Source of the DNA: Leclercia sp. UBA7405
GTDB taxonomy: Bacteria > Pseudomonadota > Gammaproteobacteria > Enterobacterales > Enterobacteriaceae
Direction of reading: 5' to 3'
Assembly (NCBI GenBank): GCA_002469605.1
Contig: DKMV01000333.1
Coordinates: 522 to 9,828 of the forward strand
Length of the DNA stretch: 9,307 nt
A program made the translations under genes and the position numbers. The notes under the pieces were generated by a model that saw only the letters and a list, made by a program, of their open reading frames with translations, ran no database searches and was not told where the DNA came from. This document shows positions 1 through 6,842 of the stretch, one piece after another. Positions within the stretch are counted from its first letter, which is position 1; the number at the start of each line of letters is the position of its first letter.

Positions 1-357
1 GCGCTGGCGGCGCTGGCCGGGCGCATCCGCCAGCCGGGCTTTACCCTGACGCTGGACGATGCCGGACAGTGGCTGCGCTCCCGGGTGGTCTGGCTGGGTA
101 CCCGCCAGCCGCCTCGCGGACTGTTACAGCTGGCCAGTATGCTGCGGGCGCAGGCCGCGCGCAGCGGCTGTTATCAAAGCCCGCAGCCCTTTCATCCGCA
201 TATTACCCTGCTGCGGGATGCGGGCCGGGCCGTCGCCCTGCCGCCCCCCGGCTTTTCGTGGTCCTTTCCGGTGACGGAATTTGTACTTTACGAGAGCCGT
301 TTTGAACGCGGGCGCACGCGCTATATCCCGTTCCAGCGCTGGACGCTAAACGAATAA
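1..357 (+). CDS. thpR: RNA 2',3'-cyclic phosphodiesterase (2H family), C-terminal part
   Basis: The reading frame is open from the first base and ends at TAA 355-357, giving 118 residues of a protein that is about 176 residues long in E. coli (ThpR, formerly LigT). The start lies outside the window. The 2H phosphoesterase family uses two H-x-T/S motifs; the second is visible as HPHITLL, encoded around 196-213, and the first must lie upstream of the window. ThpR hydrolyses 2',3'-cyclic phosphodiester ends of RNA, and was first described as a 2'-5' RNA ligase. The segment GRIRQPGFTLTLDDAGQWLR and the ending GRTRY...RW closely match E. coli ThpR as I remember it. sfsA follows 12 bases after the stop, so the two are probably co-transcribed. 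The call is secure from sequence and context; only the N-terminal part is unseen. Confidence 0.93.
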   Translation, partial: ALAALAGRIRQPGFTLTLDDAGQWLRSRVVWLGTRQPPRGLLQLASMLRAQAARSGCYQSPQPFHPHITLLRDAGRAVALPPPGFSWSFPVTEFVLYESRFERGRTRYIPFQRWTLNE

Positions 358-369
358 CAAGGACTCTGC

Positions 370-1074
370 ATGCAGTTTATCCCGGCATTACAACCCGCCG
401 TTCTGATCCAGCGTTACAAACGCTTTCTCGCCGATGTCATCACCCCTGAAGGTGAAACCCTGACCCTGCACTGCCCCAATACCGGGGCGATGACCGGCTG
501 TGCCACGCCGGGGGATACGGTCTGGTACTCCACCTCCCTTAACGCCAAACGTAAATACCCCCATACCTGGGAGGTGACACAAACCGGCGCCGGCGCTTTT
601 ATTTGTGTCAATACGTTGCGCGCAAACCAGCTGGTTAAAGAGGCCATTGAGCTTGATGCCATCACGGAACTGCGCGGTTACAGCAGCCTGAAAAGCGAGG
701 TGAAGTATGGCGCTGAGGGCAGCCGAATTGACTTTATGCTCCAGGCAGAGGATCGCCCTGAGTGCTATATTGAAGTGAAATCAGTGACGTTAGCTGATAA
801 GGAAAACGGCTACTTTCCGGACGCGGTAACCCTGCGCGGGCAAAAGCATCTCCGGGAGTTAATTAGCGTCGTGGCGTCGGGCAAACGTGCCGTCCTGCTG
901 TTTGCGGTTTTGCATTCAGCAATTGAACGTTTTTCACCCGCTCGCCATATTGACCCTAAATACGCACAATTGTTGGATGAGGCACAAAAGCAGGGGGTAG
1001 AGGTTTTTGCTTATAAAGCGGAACTATCTGCCGATAATATCACTCTGAGATCGACCCTTCCCGTTACGTTTTAA
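370..1074 (+). CDS. sfsA: SfsA family protein (sugar fermentation stimulation protein)
   Basis: This 234-residue protein has the same length as E. coli SfsA. The ATG at 370 is preceded by AAGGA (359-363) with six bases between, which supports this start. Extra copies of E. coli sfsA were reported to stimulate maltose use in a crp mutant background, and the protein was described as DNA-binding; its biochemical role is still unclear. Structures of archaeal relatives, as I recall them, show an N-terminal OB-like domain and a C-terminal nuclease-like domain. The sequence fits this: CPNTGAMTG sits near residues 35-43, and a PD-(D/E)xK-like arrangement is visible with RIDFM (D121) and IEVKS (E135, K137), followed by [15 protein letters not shown]. 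Nuclease activity is inferred from these residues. The gene lies 12 bases after thpR, and its TAA stop is part of a small hairpin. Confidence 0.95.
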   Translation: MQFIPALQPAVLIQRYKRFLADVITPEGETLTLHCPNTGAMTGCATPGDTVWYSTSLNAKRKYPHTWEVTQTGAGAFICVNTLRANQLVKEAIELDAITELRGYSSLKSEVKYGAEGSRIDFMLQAEDRPECYIEVKSVTLADKENGYFPDAVTLRGQKHLRELISVVASGKRAVLLFAVLHSAIERFSPARHIDPKYAQLLDEAQKQGVEVFAYKAELSADNITLRSTLPVTF

Positions 1075-1078
1075 CGGG
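1060..1078 (+). other. Small inverted repeat over the sfsA stop codon
   Basis: Perfect 7-base arms CCCGTTA (1060-1066) and TAACGGG (1072-1078) flank a 5-base loop. The sfsA stop codon TAA (1072-1074) lies in the right arm. No T-run follows, so it is not a convincing intrinsic terminator. It could protect the 3' end of the thpR-sfsA mRNA or be chance. Confidence 0.35.
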
Positions 1079-1162
1079 CCAGGTAATTGACTATTAAGTA
1101 TTCTGGTCGTGTGCGCAGATACGCTTTTAATCACAGGCTTGTCAAGTGTTACGTATAGTTAA

Positions 1163-1191
1163 TTGCCATCGTGAAAAGCATCTGCTATTTA
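1163..1191 (+). promoter_or_regulatory. Candidate sigma-70 promoter for dksA
   Basis: In the 176-base gap between sfsA and dksA, TTGCCA (1163-1168, five of six matches to the -35 consensus) is followed by 17 bases and TATTTA (1186-1191, a weak -10). The bases after the -10 (TAGCGGCC) are G+C rich, as in promoters inhibited by ppGpp and DksA. E. coli dksA is known to be autoregulated, so this fits, but it is an inference. A start near 1198 would give a leader of about 50 bases with a small CCCC/GGGG hairpin (1209-1221). Another -35-like word, TTGTCA, is at 1139-1144 but has no good partner. Confidence 0.4.
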
Positions 1192-1250
1192 TAGCGGCCT
1201 GATTTTTCCCCCTCTACGGGGATCGATAGTGCGTGTTAAGGAGAAGCAAC

Positions 1251-1706
1251 ATGCAAGAAGGGCAAAACCGTAAAACATCGTCCCTGAGTATTCTCGCCAT
1301 CGCTGGGGTGGAGCCGTATCAAGAGAAGCCGGGCGAAGAGTATATGAACGAAGCCCAGCTGGCGCACTTCAAGCGAATTCTTGAAGCATGGCGTAATCAA
1401 CTCAGGGATGAAGTCGATCGCACCGTTACGCATATGCAGGACGAAGCTGCCAACTTCCCGGATCCGGTAGACCGTGCCGCCCAGGAAGAAGAGTTCAGCC
1501 TCGAACTGCGTAACCGTGACCGCGAGCGCAAACTGATTAAAAAGATCGAGAAAACGCTGAAAAAAGTTGAAGACGAAGATTTCGGCTTCTGCGAATCCTG
1601 CGGTGTGGAGATCGGCATTCGTCGTCTGGAAGCACGTCCGACGGCCGACCTGTGCATTGACTGCAAAACGCTGGCAGAGATCCGCGAAAAACAGATGGCC
1701 GGTTAA
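1251..1706 (+). CDS. dksA: RNA polymerase-binding transcription factor DksA
   Basis: This 151-residue protein has the same length as E. coli DksA and is nearly identical to it. DksA enters the RNA polymerase secondary channel and, with ppGpp, lowers rRNA promoter activity and raises amino-acid biosynthesis promoters. The coiled-coil tip carries the key acidic residues D71 and D74 in DPVDRA. The zinc finger is complete: C114, C117, C135 and C138. The ATG at 1251 is preceded by AAGGAG (1238-1243) at a 7-base spacing. An in-frame GTG at 1233 lies upstream of that ribosome binding site, so it is rejected as the start. A strong terminator follows the stop. Upstream lies a candidate promoter with a G+C-rich discriminator. 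Nothing unusual is seen in the protein. Confidence 0.99.
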   Translation: MQEGQNRKTSSLSILAIAGVEPYQEKPGEEYMNEAQLAHFKRILEAWRNQLRDEVDRTVTHMQDEAANFPDPVDRAAQEEEFSLELRNRDRERKLIKKIEKTLKKVEDEDFGFCESCGVEIGIRRLEARPTADLCIDCKTLAEIREKQMAG

Positions 1707-1731
1707 ACCCAGCCCTGTTATCACGTTCAAA

Positions 1732-1765
1732 AAGGCGGGAGTCTCTCCCGCCTTATTACTTTTTG
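1732..1765 (+). terminator. Intrinsic terminator between dksA and gluQRS
   Basis: Arms GGCGGGAG (1734-1741) and CTCCCGCC (1745-1752) form an 8-bp stem with loop TCT. Two A-T pairs extend it to 10 bp (1732-1754). The tail TTATTACTTTTTG is T-rich. It ends 13 bases before the gluQRS ATG. In Shigella flexneri a terminator at this position was reported to limit dksA readthrough into gluQRS. Confidence 0.9.
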
Positions 1766-1777
1766 TCCGTCAACACC

Positions 1778-2668
1778 ATGCCTGAATCTAACTATATCGG
1801 CCGTTTTGCCCCCTCCCCTTCGGGCGAGCTGCATTTCGGTTCACTGATTGCTGCCCTGGGCAGCTATCTGCAGGCACGCGCTCAGGGTGGTATCTGGCGT
1901 GTGCGTATTGAAGATATCGACCCCCCGCGTGAAGTTCCCGGTGCGGCAGAGACCATTCTGCGTCAGCTGGAACATTACGGCCTGCACTGGGATGGCGAGA
2001 TCCTCTGGCAATCCCAACGTCATGACGCCTACCGCGAACGCCTGGCCTGGCTGCGCGATCGCGGCCTGAGTTATTACTGCACCTGCACCCGCGCCCGCAT
2101 CCAGAGCGTGGGCGGCGTATATGACGGCCACTGCCGGAGCCTGAACCAGGGGCCGGAGAACGCGGCGGTGCGCGTTATGCAGCGGCATCCGGTCATGCAT
2201 TTTCACGATCGATTGCTCGGCGAGATCCATGCCGATGCGCGGCTGGCGCGCGAAGATTTTATTATTCATCGCCGGGACGGGCTATTTGCCTATAACCTGG
2301 CGGTAGTGGTGGATGACCATTTTCAGGGGGTGACCGAGATTGTGCGCGGCGCCGATCTGATTGAACCCACGGTGCGGCAGATTTCGCTTTACCAGCAGTT
2401 TGGCTGGGCGGTGCCGGATTATATCCACCTGCCGCTGGCGCTGAATGCGGAGGGATTAAAGCTGTCGAAACAGAATCATGCTCCGGCGCTGCCGAAGGGC
2501 GATCCTCGCCCTCTGCTTATCAGTGCTTTACAATTTCTCAACCAGGATGTAACACAGGAGTGGCAAGATTTGCGCACTGAGGATTTGCTGCAGAAAGCGG
2601 TTACTGGCTGGACACTCAGCCGCGTGCCGAAAATCCAGCATTCTCAAACGCGTCTCGCTGAGCTATGA
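1778..2668 (+). CDS. gluQRS: Glutamyl-Q tRNA(Asp) synthetase
   Basis: The product has 296 residues, about the usual size. GluQRS is a paralogue of the glutamyl-tRNA synthetase catalytic domain that lacks the anticodon-binding domain. It activates glutamate and attaches it to queuosine at position 34 of tRNA-Asp. Visible features are [15 protein letters not shown] (residues 8-22, with HFGS as the HIGH-type motif), the zinc site C101, C103, Y115 and C119, and KLSKQ (228-232) as the KMSKS-type motif. The ATG at 1778 is chosen because it aligns with the E. coli N-terminus (MxxxxYIGRF). An in-frame TTG at 1763 lies in the terminator's T-run. No clear Shine-Dalgarno sequence precedes the ATG, so translation is probably weak. 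The C-terminal tail, after about residue 280, differs from E. coli. Expression probably depends on readthrough from dksA. Confidence 0.96.
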   Translation: MPESNYIGRFAPSPSGELHFGSLIAALGSYLQARAQGGIWRVRIEDIDPPREVPGAAETILRQLEHYGLHWDGEILWQSQRHDAYRERLAWLRDRGLSYYCTCTRARIQSVGGVYDGHCRSLNQGPENAAVRVMQRHPVMHFHDRLLGEIHADARLAREDFIIHRRDGLFAYNLAVVVDDHFQGVTEIVRGADLIEPTVRQISLYQQFGWAVPDYIHLPLALNAEGLKLSKQNHAPALPKGDPRPLLISALQFLNQDVTQEWQDLRTEDLLQKAVTGWTLSRVPKIQHSQTRLAEL

Positions 2669-2669
2669 T
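2641..2669 (+). promoter_or_regulatory. Candidate sigma-70 promoter for pcnB
   Basis: TTCTCA (2641-2646, four of six) is followed by 17 bases and TATGAT (2664-2669, five of six), overlapping the end of gluQRS. A start near 2676 would give a leader of about 44 bases before the pcnB ATT codon. This rests on motif matching only. Confidence 0.4.
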
Positions 2670-2709
2670 TAGCCGCTATTTTTTGTCCTGAAGCCTGACA
2701 CACACTACC

Positions 2710-2722
2710 GAGGTGCACTATT
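2710..2722 (+). promoter_or_regulatory. Ribosome binding site fixing the ATT start of pcnB
   Basis: GAGGTG (2710-2715) lies four bases (six counted from GAGG) before ATT at 2720. The in-frame stop upstream is TGA 2696-2698, and no ATG, GTG or TTG lies in frame between that stop and the ATT. The alternatives downstream, GTG 2753 and ATG 2774, lack this spacing and would remove N-terminal residues shared with E. coli. Confidence 0.8.
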
Positions 2723-4117
2723 TTTACCCGAGTCGCTAATTTTTGCCGTAAGGTGCTAAGCCGCGATGAGAGCATGGCGGAAGAAGCCATTGTTCAAAAC
2801 CATATGTCGGTTATTCCGCGCGAGCAGCATGCTATTTCCCGCAAAGATATCAGTGAAAATGCCCTCAAGGTACTTTATCGCCTGAACAAAGCGGGCTACG
2901 AAGCCTATCTTGTGGGTGGCGGCGTGCGCGACCTGTTACTTGGCAAAAAACCTAAAGATTTTGACGTGACCACCAGCGCCACGCCTGAGCAGGTACGGAA
3001 ATTATTCCGCAACTGCCGACTGGTAGGTCGTCGCTTCCGTCTTGCCCACGTGATGTTTGGGCCAGAAATCATTGAAGTCGCCACCTTCCGCGGCCACCAC
3101 GAAGGCAGCCCGACGGATCGTACCACCTCCCAACGTGGCCAAAACGGCATGCTGCTGCGTGACAACATCTTTGGCAATATCGAAGAAGATGCCCAGCGCC
3201 GCGACTTCACCATCAACAGTCTTTACTACAGCGTGGCTGACTTTACCGTCCGTGATTACGTGGGCGGCATGCAGGATCTGAAAGAGGGTTGGATTCGCCT
3301 GATTGGCAATCCTGAAACCCGCTATCGCGAAGATCCGGTGCGTATGCTGCGCGCGGTGCGTTTTGCCGCCAAACTGGATATGCGCATCAGCCCGGAGACC
3401 GCCGAGCCTATCCCGCGCCTGGCTACCCTTATCAACGACGTGCCGCCGGCCCGTCTGTTTGAAGAGGCGCTGAAGCTGCTGCAGGCAGGGTACGGCTTCG
3501 AAACCTACAAGCTGCTGCGCGAATATAGCCTGTTCCAGCCGCTGTTCCCGACCATTACCCGCAACTTCACCGAGCAGGGTGACAGCGCGATGGAGCGCAT
3601 CATCAACCAGGTGCTGAAGAACACCGATAACCGCATTCACAACGATATGCGCGTTAACCCGGCGTTCCTCTTTGCGGCGATGTTCTGGTATCCACTGCTG
3701 GAGATGGCGCAGAAAATTGCCCAGGAGAGCGGCCTCGCCTACTACGACGCCTTTGCGCTGGCAAGCAACGAGGTGCTGGACGAAGCCTGCCGCTCGCTGG
3801 CGATCCCGAAACGCATCACCACGCTTATCCGTGATATCTGGCAGCTTCAGCTGCGGATGTCGCGTCGTCAGGGTAAACGCGCCTGGAAGCTGATGGAGCA
3901 TCCGAAATTCCGCGCCGCTTACGATCTGATGGCCCTGCGCGCAGAAGCGGAAAACAACCGGGAACTCCAGCAGCTGGTGCAGTGGTGGGGTGAATTCCAG
4001 GTCTCCGCGCCGCCGGAGCAGAAGGATATGTTGACCGGTCTGGATGAAGAGCCGGCCCCGCGCCGTCGTCATCGTCGTCCGCGCAAGCGCGCTCCGCGCC
4101 GCGAAGGCGCGGCATGA
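2720..4117 (+). CDS. pcnB: Poly(A) polymerase I, ATT start
   Basis: Read from ATT 2720, the protein has 465 residues, the same length as E. coli PcnB. The encoded N-terminus after the initiator ([14 protein letters not shown]) matches the E. coli protein. E. coli pcnB is a published case of AUU initiation, thought to keep expression low. PcnB adds 3' poly(A) tails to RNA, which promotes decay, and controls ColE1-type plasmid copy number by destabilising RNA I. The class II nucleotidyltransferase head is clear: LVGGGVRD (64-71), KDFDV with catalytic D80 and D82, RRDFTINSL with D162, and [15 protein letters not shown] (204-218). The C-terminus is a basic tail rich in arginine (roughly 446-462), probably for RNA binding. 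The gene starts 51 bases after gluQRS, and its TGA overlaps the folK ATG. Confidence 0.97.
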   Translation: MFTRVANFCRKVLSRDESMAEEAIVQNHMSVIPREQHAISRKDISENALKVLYRLNKAGYEAYLVGGGVRDLLLGKKPKDFDVTTSATPEQVRKLFRNCRLVGRRFRLAHVMFGPEIIEVATFRGHHEGSPTDRTTSQRGQNGMLLRDNIFGNIEEDAQRRDFTINSLYYSVADFTVRDYVGGMQDLKEGWIRLIGNPETRYREDPVRMLRAVRFAAKLDMRISPETAEPIPRLATLINDVPPARLFEEALKLLQAGYGFETYKLLREYSLFQPLFPTITRNFTEQGDSAMERIINQVLKNTDNRIHNDMRVNPAFLFAAMFWYPLLEMAQKIAQESGLAYYDAFALASNEVLDEACRSLAIPKRITTLIRDIWQLQLRMSRRQGKRAWKLMEHPKFRAAYDLMALRAEAENNRELQQLVQWWGEFQVSAPPEQKDMLTGLDEEPAPRRRHRRPRKRAPRREGAA

Positions 4118-4593
4118 CCCTGGCCTATATCGCCATCGGCAGCAATCTGGCCTCTCCGCTGGATCAGGTTAATGCTGCCGTTCAGGCGATAGGCGACATC
4201 CCGCAAAGTCGGCTTGTCGCCCTTTCGGCCTTTTACCGCACTCCCCCGCTTGGCCCGCAGGATCAGCCGGACTACCTCAACGCCGCAGTGGCGCTGGAAA
4301 CCCGCCTGAGCCCCGAGGCGCTGCTCGACCATACCCAGCGTATTGAGCTTCAGCAGGGGCGCGTGCGCAAAGCCGAACGCTGGGGGCCACGCACCCTGGA
4401 CCTGGACATCATGCTGTTTGGCGATGAAGTTATCGCCACTGAACGCCTGACCGTGCCGCATTACGATATGAAAAACCGGGGCTTTATGCTCTGGCCGCTG
4501 TATGAAATTGCCCCGCAACTCCGCTTCCCGGACGGTGAAAGCTTAGCCGCCCTGCTGCAACGTCTGAACGCCGAAAAACCTGCTCGCTGGTAG
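4114..4593 (+). CDS. folK: 6-hydroxymethyl-7,8-dihydropterin pyrophosphokinase (HPPK)
   Basis: The protein has 159 residues, as in E. coli. It transfers pyrophosphate from ATP to 6-hydroxymethyl-7,8-dihydropterin, a step of folate synthesis just before dihydropteroate synthase. The HPPK signature [11 protein letters not shown] covers residues 89-99. D96 and D98 bind the two magnesium ions (D95 and D97 in numbering without the first methionine), and H116 in VPHYD matches the conserved histidine. The N-terminal strand YIAIGSNL and the loop [17 protein letters not shown] are also typical. The ATG overlaps the pcnB stop as ATGA, so translation is likely coupled and low, following the weak pcnB start. 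The C-terminal 25 residues or so differ from E. coli, in a region of low constraint. Confidence 0.98.
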   Translation: MTLAYIAIGSNLASPLDQVNAAVQAIGDIPQSRLVALSAFYRTPPLGPQDQPDYLNAAVALETRLSPEALLDHTQRIELQQGRVRKAERWGPRTLDLDIMLFGDEVIATERLTVPHYDMKNRGFMLWPLYEIAPQLRFPDGESLAALLQRLNAEKPARW

Positions 4594-4611
4594 CGCTGTT
4601 TTTTCCGGTAC

Positions 4612-4634
4612 TAACCATAAATAATTTATGGTTA
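4612..4634. repeat. Perfect 23-base palindrome in the folK-panB gap
   Basis: Arms TAACCATAAAT (4612-4622) and ATTTATGGTTA (4624-4634) are exact reverse complements around one central A. It begins 18 bases after the folK stop and ends 18 bases before the candidate panB -35. It is A+T rich and has no T-run after it, so it looks more like a protein-binding operator than a terminator. No known regulator is recognised from it. Confidence 0.6.
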
Positions 4635-4652
4635 ATCTGACATTTAAAACCA

Positions 4653-4680
4653 TTGTTCCCCTGAATCTTACTGTTAGAAT
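4653..4680 (+). promoter_or_regulatory. Candidate panB promoter with extended -10
   Basis: TAGAAT (4675-4680, five of six) is preceded by TG one base upstream (4672-4673), forming an extended -10. TTGTTC (4653-4658) is a partial -35 at a 16-base spacing. Transcription would start near 4687, about 29 bases before the panB ATG. Confidence 0.55.
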
Positions 4681-4715
4681 GCGCAAAGATCCGCTTTGGG
4701 CTATCAGGAAACAGT

Positions 4716-5507
4716 ATGAAACCAACCACCCTCTCCGCACTGCAGAAATGCAAACAGGCAAAACAGCGCTTCGCCACTATTACCGCCTATGACTACAGCT
4801 TCGCCAAACTCTTTGCCGAAGAAGGTATTAACGTCATGCTGGTAGGCGACTCGTTAGGGATGACGGTTCAGGGCCATGACTCCACCCTACCGGTCACGGT
4901 AGAGGATATCGCTTACCACACCCGCGCCGTGCGCCGTGGCGCACCATCCTGCCTCCTGCTCGCTGACCTGCCGTTTATGGCCTATGCCACGCCGGAGCAG
5001 GCGTTTGAGAACGCGGCGGTGGTGATGCGTGCCGGGGCCAATATGGTCAAAATCGAAGGCGGCGCCTGGCTTGTTGATACGGTTAAAATGCTGACCGAGC
5101 GTGCGGTGCCGGTATGCGGCCATCTGGGGCTGACCCCGCAGTCGGTCAATATTTTTGGCGGCTATAAGGTGCAGGGACGCGGCGATGCGGCCCAGGCCCT
5201 GTTCGATGATGCGCTGGCCTTAGAGGCCGCAGGCGCCCAGCTGCTGGTGCTGGAGTGCGTTCCCGTCGCCCTGGCAAAACGCATTACCGACGCGCTCTCA
5301 ATCCCGGTCATCGGCATCGGCGCCGGCAACGTCACCGATGGACAGATCCTGGTGATGCACGACGCCTTTGGTATCACCGGCGGCCATATCCCGAAATTTG
5401 CGAAGAATTTCCTCAGTGAAGCGGGCGACATGCGCGCCGCAGTCAGGCAGTATATTGCCGACGTTGAATCCGGTGTTTACCCGGGTGAAGAACACAGTTT
5501 CCAGTAA
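4716..5507 (+). CDS. panB: 3-methyl-2-oxobutanoate hydroxymethyltransferase (ketopantoate hydroxymethyltransferase)
   Basis: The product has 263 residues, one fewer than E. coli PanB. The missing residue lies between about 156 and 166, before the catalytic glutamate. PanB transfers a hydroxymethyl group from 5,10-methylene-tetrahydrofolate to 2-oxoisovalerate, giving ketopantoate, the first committed step of pantothenate synthesis. The magnesium ligands are visible: D45 in VGDSLGM, D84 in LADLPF, and E114 in VKIEGG, with K112 nearby. The catalytic glutamate is E180 in VLECVP (E181 in E. coli), and H136 lies in CGHLGLTPQ. The ATG at 4716 follows CAGGAAA (4705-4711). The gene begins the panBCD cluster, and its TAA stop forms part of the panC ribosome binding site. 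Its use of a folate cofactor gives a loose link to folK upstream. Confidence 0.99.
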   Translation: MKPTTLSALQKCKQAKQRFATITAYDYSFAKLFAEEGINVMLVGDSLGMTVQGHDSTLPVTVEDIAYHTRAVRRGAPSCLLLADLPFMAYATPEQAFENAAVVMRAGANMVKIEGGAWLVDTVKMLTERAVPVCGHLGLTPQSVNIFGGYKVQGRGDAAQALFDDALALEAAGAQLLVLECVPVALAKRITDALSIPVIGIGAGNVTDGQILVMHDAFGITGGHIPKFAKNFLSEAGDMRAAVRQYIADVESGVYPGEEHSFQ

Positions 5508-5518
5508 GGAGTCTTGTT

Positions 5519-6373
5519 GTGCTAATCATTGAAACCCTGCCGCTGCTTCGCCAGCACATTCGCCGTCTGCGCCAGGAAGGTAAACGTATCGCGCTGGTGC
5601 CTACCATGGGCAACCTGCACGACGGACACATGAAGCTGGTTGATGAAGCCAAAGCCCGCGCCGATGTGGTGGTGGTGAGTATCTTCGTCAACCCGATGCA
5701 GTTTGACCGCCCGGACGATCTGGCGCGCTACCCGCGCACCCTGCAGGAAGATTGCGAAAAGCTGAATAAGCGCCAGGTGGACTTTGTCTTCTCCCCGGCA
5801 CCGCATGACGTCTACCCGAAAGGCACCGAAGAGACCACCTACGTGGACGTGCCAGGTCTTTCCACCATGCTGGAGGGCGCCAGCCGCCCGGGCCATTTCC
5901 GCGGCGTCTCGACCATCGTCAGCAAGCTCTTTAACCTGGTGCAGCCGGATATCGCCTGCTTTGGCGAGAAAGATTTCCAGCAGCTGGCGCTGATCCGCAA
6001 GATGGTGGTCGACATGGGCTACGACATCGAGATTATCGGCGTGCCAATTGTGCGCGCGAAAGATGGCCTGGCGCTCAGCTCGCGCAATGGCTATCTCACC
6101 GCCGACCAGCGCAAGCTGGCGCCGGGCCTGTATAAAGTGATGACCGCCATGGTTGAGCAGCTCAAACAGAAGGCGCTGAGCAGCGAAGAGATCGTTGCCA
6201 TTGCTGAACAGGAGCTGAACGACAAAGGGTTCCGCGCCGACGATATTCAGATCCGCGATGCCGATACGCTGCAGGCGCTCTCCGCCACCAGCCAGCGCGC
6301 GGTGATTCTGGTGGCTGCATGGCTTGGCCAGGCGCGCCTGATCGACAACACAGTAGTTGAACTGGCTCAGTGA
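5519..6373 (+). CDS. panC: Pantothenate synthetase (pantoate-beta-alanine ligase), GTG start
   Basis: The 284-residue protein is one longer than E. coli PanC, because of an extra final Q. PanC joins pantoate and beta-alanine with ATP through a pantoyl-adenylate intermediate. It belongs to the HIGH/KMSKS nucleotidyltransferase superfamily: [10 protein letters not shown] (28-37, with H34 and H37), SIFVNPMQF near 54-62, GEKDFQQL (149-156), and LALSSRN (184-190) in the place of KMSKS. The start is GTG 5519. The ribosome binding site TAAGGAG (5505-5511) is seven bases upstream and uses the panB stop codon, so the two genes are likely translationally coupled. The stop is a tandem TGA TAG (6371-6376). 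panD follows after 86 bases with no inserted gene. Confidence 0.98.
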   Translation: MLIIETLPLLRQHIRRLRQEGKRIALVPTMGNLHDGHMKLVDEAKARADVVVVSIFVNPMQFDRPDDLARYPRTLQEDCEKLNKRQVDFVFSPAPHDVYPKGTEETTYVDVPGLSTMLEGASRPGHFRGVSTIVSKLFNLVQPDIACFGEKDFQQLALIRKMVVDMGYDIEIIGVPIVRAKDGLALSSRNGYLTADQRKLAPGLYKVMTAMVEQLKQKALSSEEIVAIAEQELNDKGFRADDIQIRDADTLQALSATSQRAVILVAAWLGQARLIDNTVVELAQ

Positions 6374-6413
6374 TAGCTGGGCTGACAGATAGCTAACGGA
6401 TTAGTTTCCCCTC

Positions 6414-6433
6414 CCCGCCCCCACGGAGGCGGG
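6414..6433. other. G+C-rich hairpin between panC and panD
   Basis: Arms CCCGCC (6414-6419) and GGCGGG (6428-6433) flank an 8-base loop. No T-run follows on the plus strand, so full termination is unlikely. It may act as a partial attenuator or as a processing or stability element before panD. Just upstream, GATAGCT occurs twice (6372-6378 and 6388-6394). The 86-base gap shows no gene. Confidence 0.4.
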
Positions 6434-6459
6434 TTACGATAAAGAGTTAAGGTAACGTC

Positions 6460-6840
6460 ATGATTCGCAAAATGCTGCAAGGCAAGCTTCACCGCGTAAA
6501 GGTCACCCAGGCCGATCTGCACTATGAAGGTTCCTGCGCGATCGATCAGGATTTTCTCGACGCGGCGGGTATTCTTGAAAACGAAGCCATTGATATCTGG
6601 AACGTGAGCAACGGCAACCGTTTCTCAACTTACGCCATCGCGGCGGAGCGTGGGTCTAAAATCATCTCCGTTAACGGTGCGGCAGCGCACTGCGCGAACG
6701 TCGGTGATATCGTCATCATCGCCAGCTTTGTGATGATGTCTGATGAAGAAGCCCGCCGCTGGCAGCCGAAGGTCGCCTACTTTGAAGGCGACAACGACAT
6801 GAAACGTACTGCGAAAGCGATCCCCGTACAGGTTGCCTGA
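6460..6840 (+). CDS. panD: Aspartate 1-decarboxylase proenzyme
   Basis: The product has 126 residues, the E. coli length. PanD decarboxylates L-aspartate to beta-alanine, the second substrate of PanC. It is made as an inactive proenzyme that cleaves itself between G24 and S25 (HYEGSC), turning S25 into the pyruvoyl cofactor; in enterobacteria this step is helped by PanZ (PanM), encoded elsewhere. Active-site residues K9, R54, Y58 and N72 are all present. The ATG at 6460 is preceded by AAGG (6449-6452). The gene lies 86 bases after panC, so it is probably transcribed with panBC, although the hairpin in the gap could modulate this. yadE converges from the other strand with two bases between the stop codons. 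Confidence 0.99.
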   Translation: MIRKMLQGKLHRVKVTQADLHYEGSCAIDQDFLDAAGILENEAIDIWNVSNGNRFSTYAIAAERGSKIISVNGAAAHCANVGDIVIIASFVMMSDEEARRWQPKVAYFEGDNDMKRTAKAIPVQVA

Positions 6841-6842
6841 TC

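Noticed and set aside
1233..1250. GTG start for dksA giving six extra residues
   Set aside because: The ribosome binding site AAGGAG (1238-1243) lies inside this extension and is well placed for ATG 1251; the ATG gives the exact E. coli length.
1236..1730. 164-codon minus-strand open frame across dksA
   Set aside because: It is antisense to a highly conserved gene and includes the complement of the terminator region; no recognisable domain.
3002..4072. Long 356-codon open frame on the minus strand across pcnB
   Set aside because: It lies fully inside pcnB, has no family resemblance and no ribosome binding context; long antisense frames are common in G+C-rich coding DNA.
4585..4604. Possible folK terminator: CGCT/AGCG followed by six T
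   Set aside because: The stem is only 4 bp with a 3-base loop, too weak to call, although the T-run makes slight termination possible.
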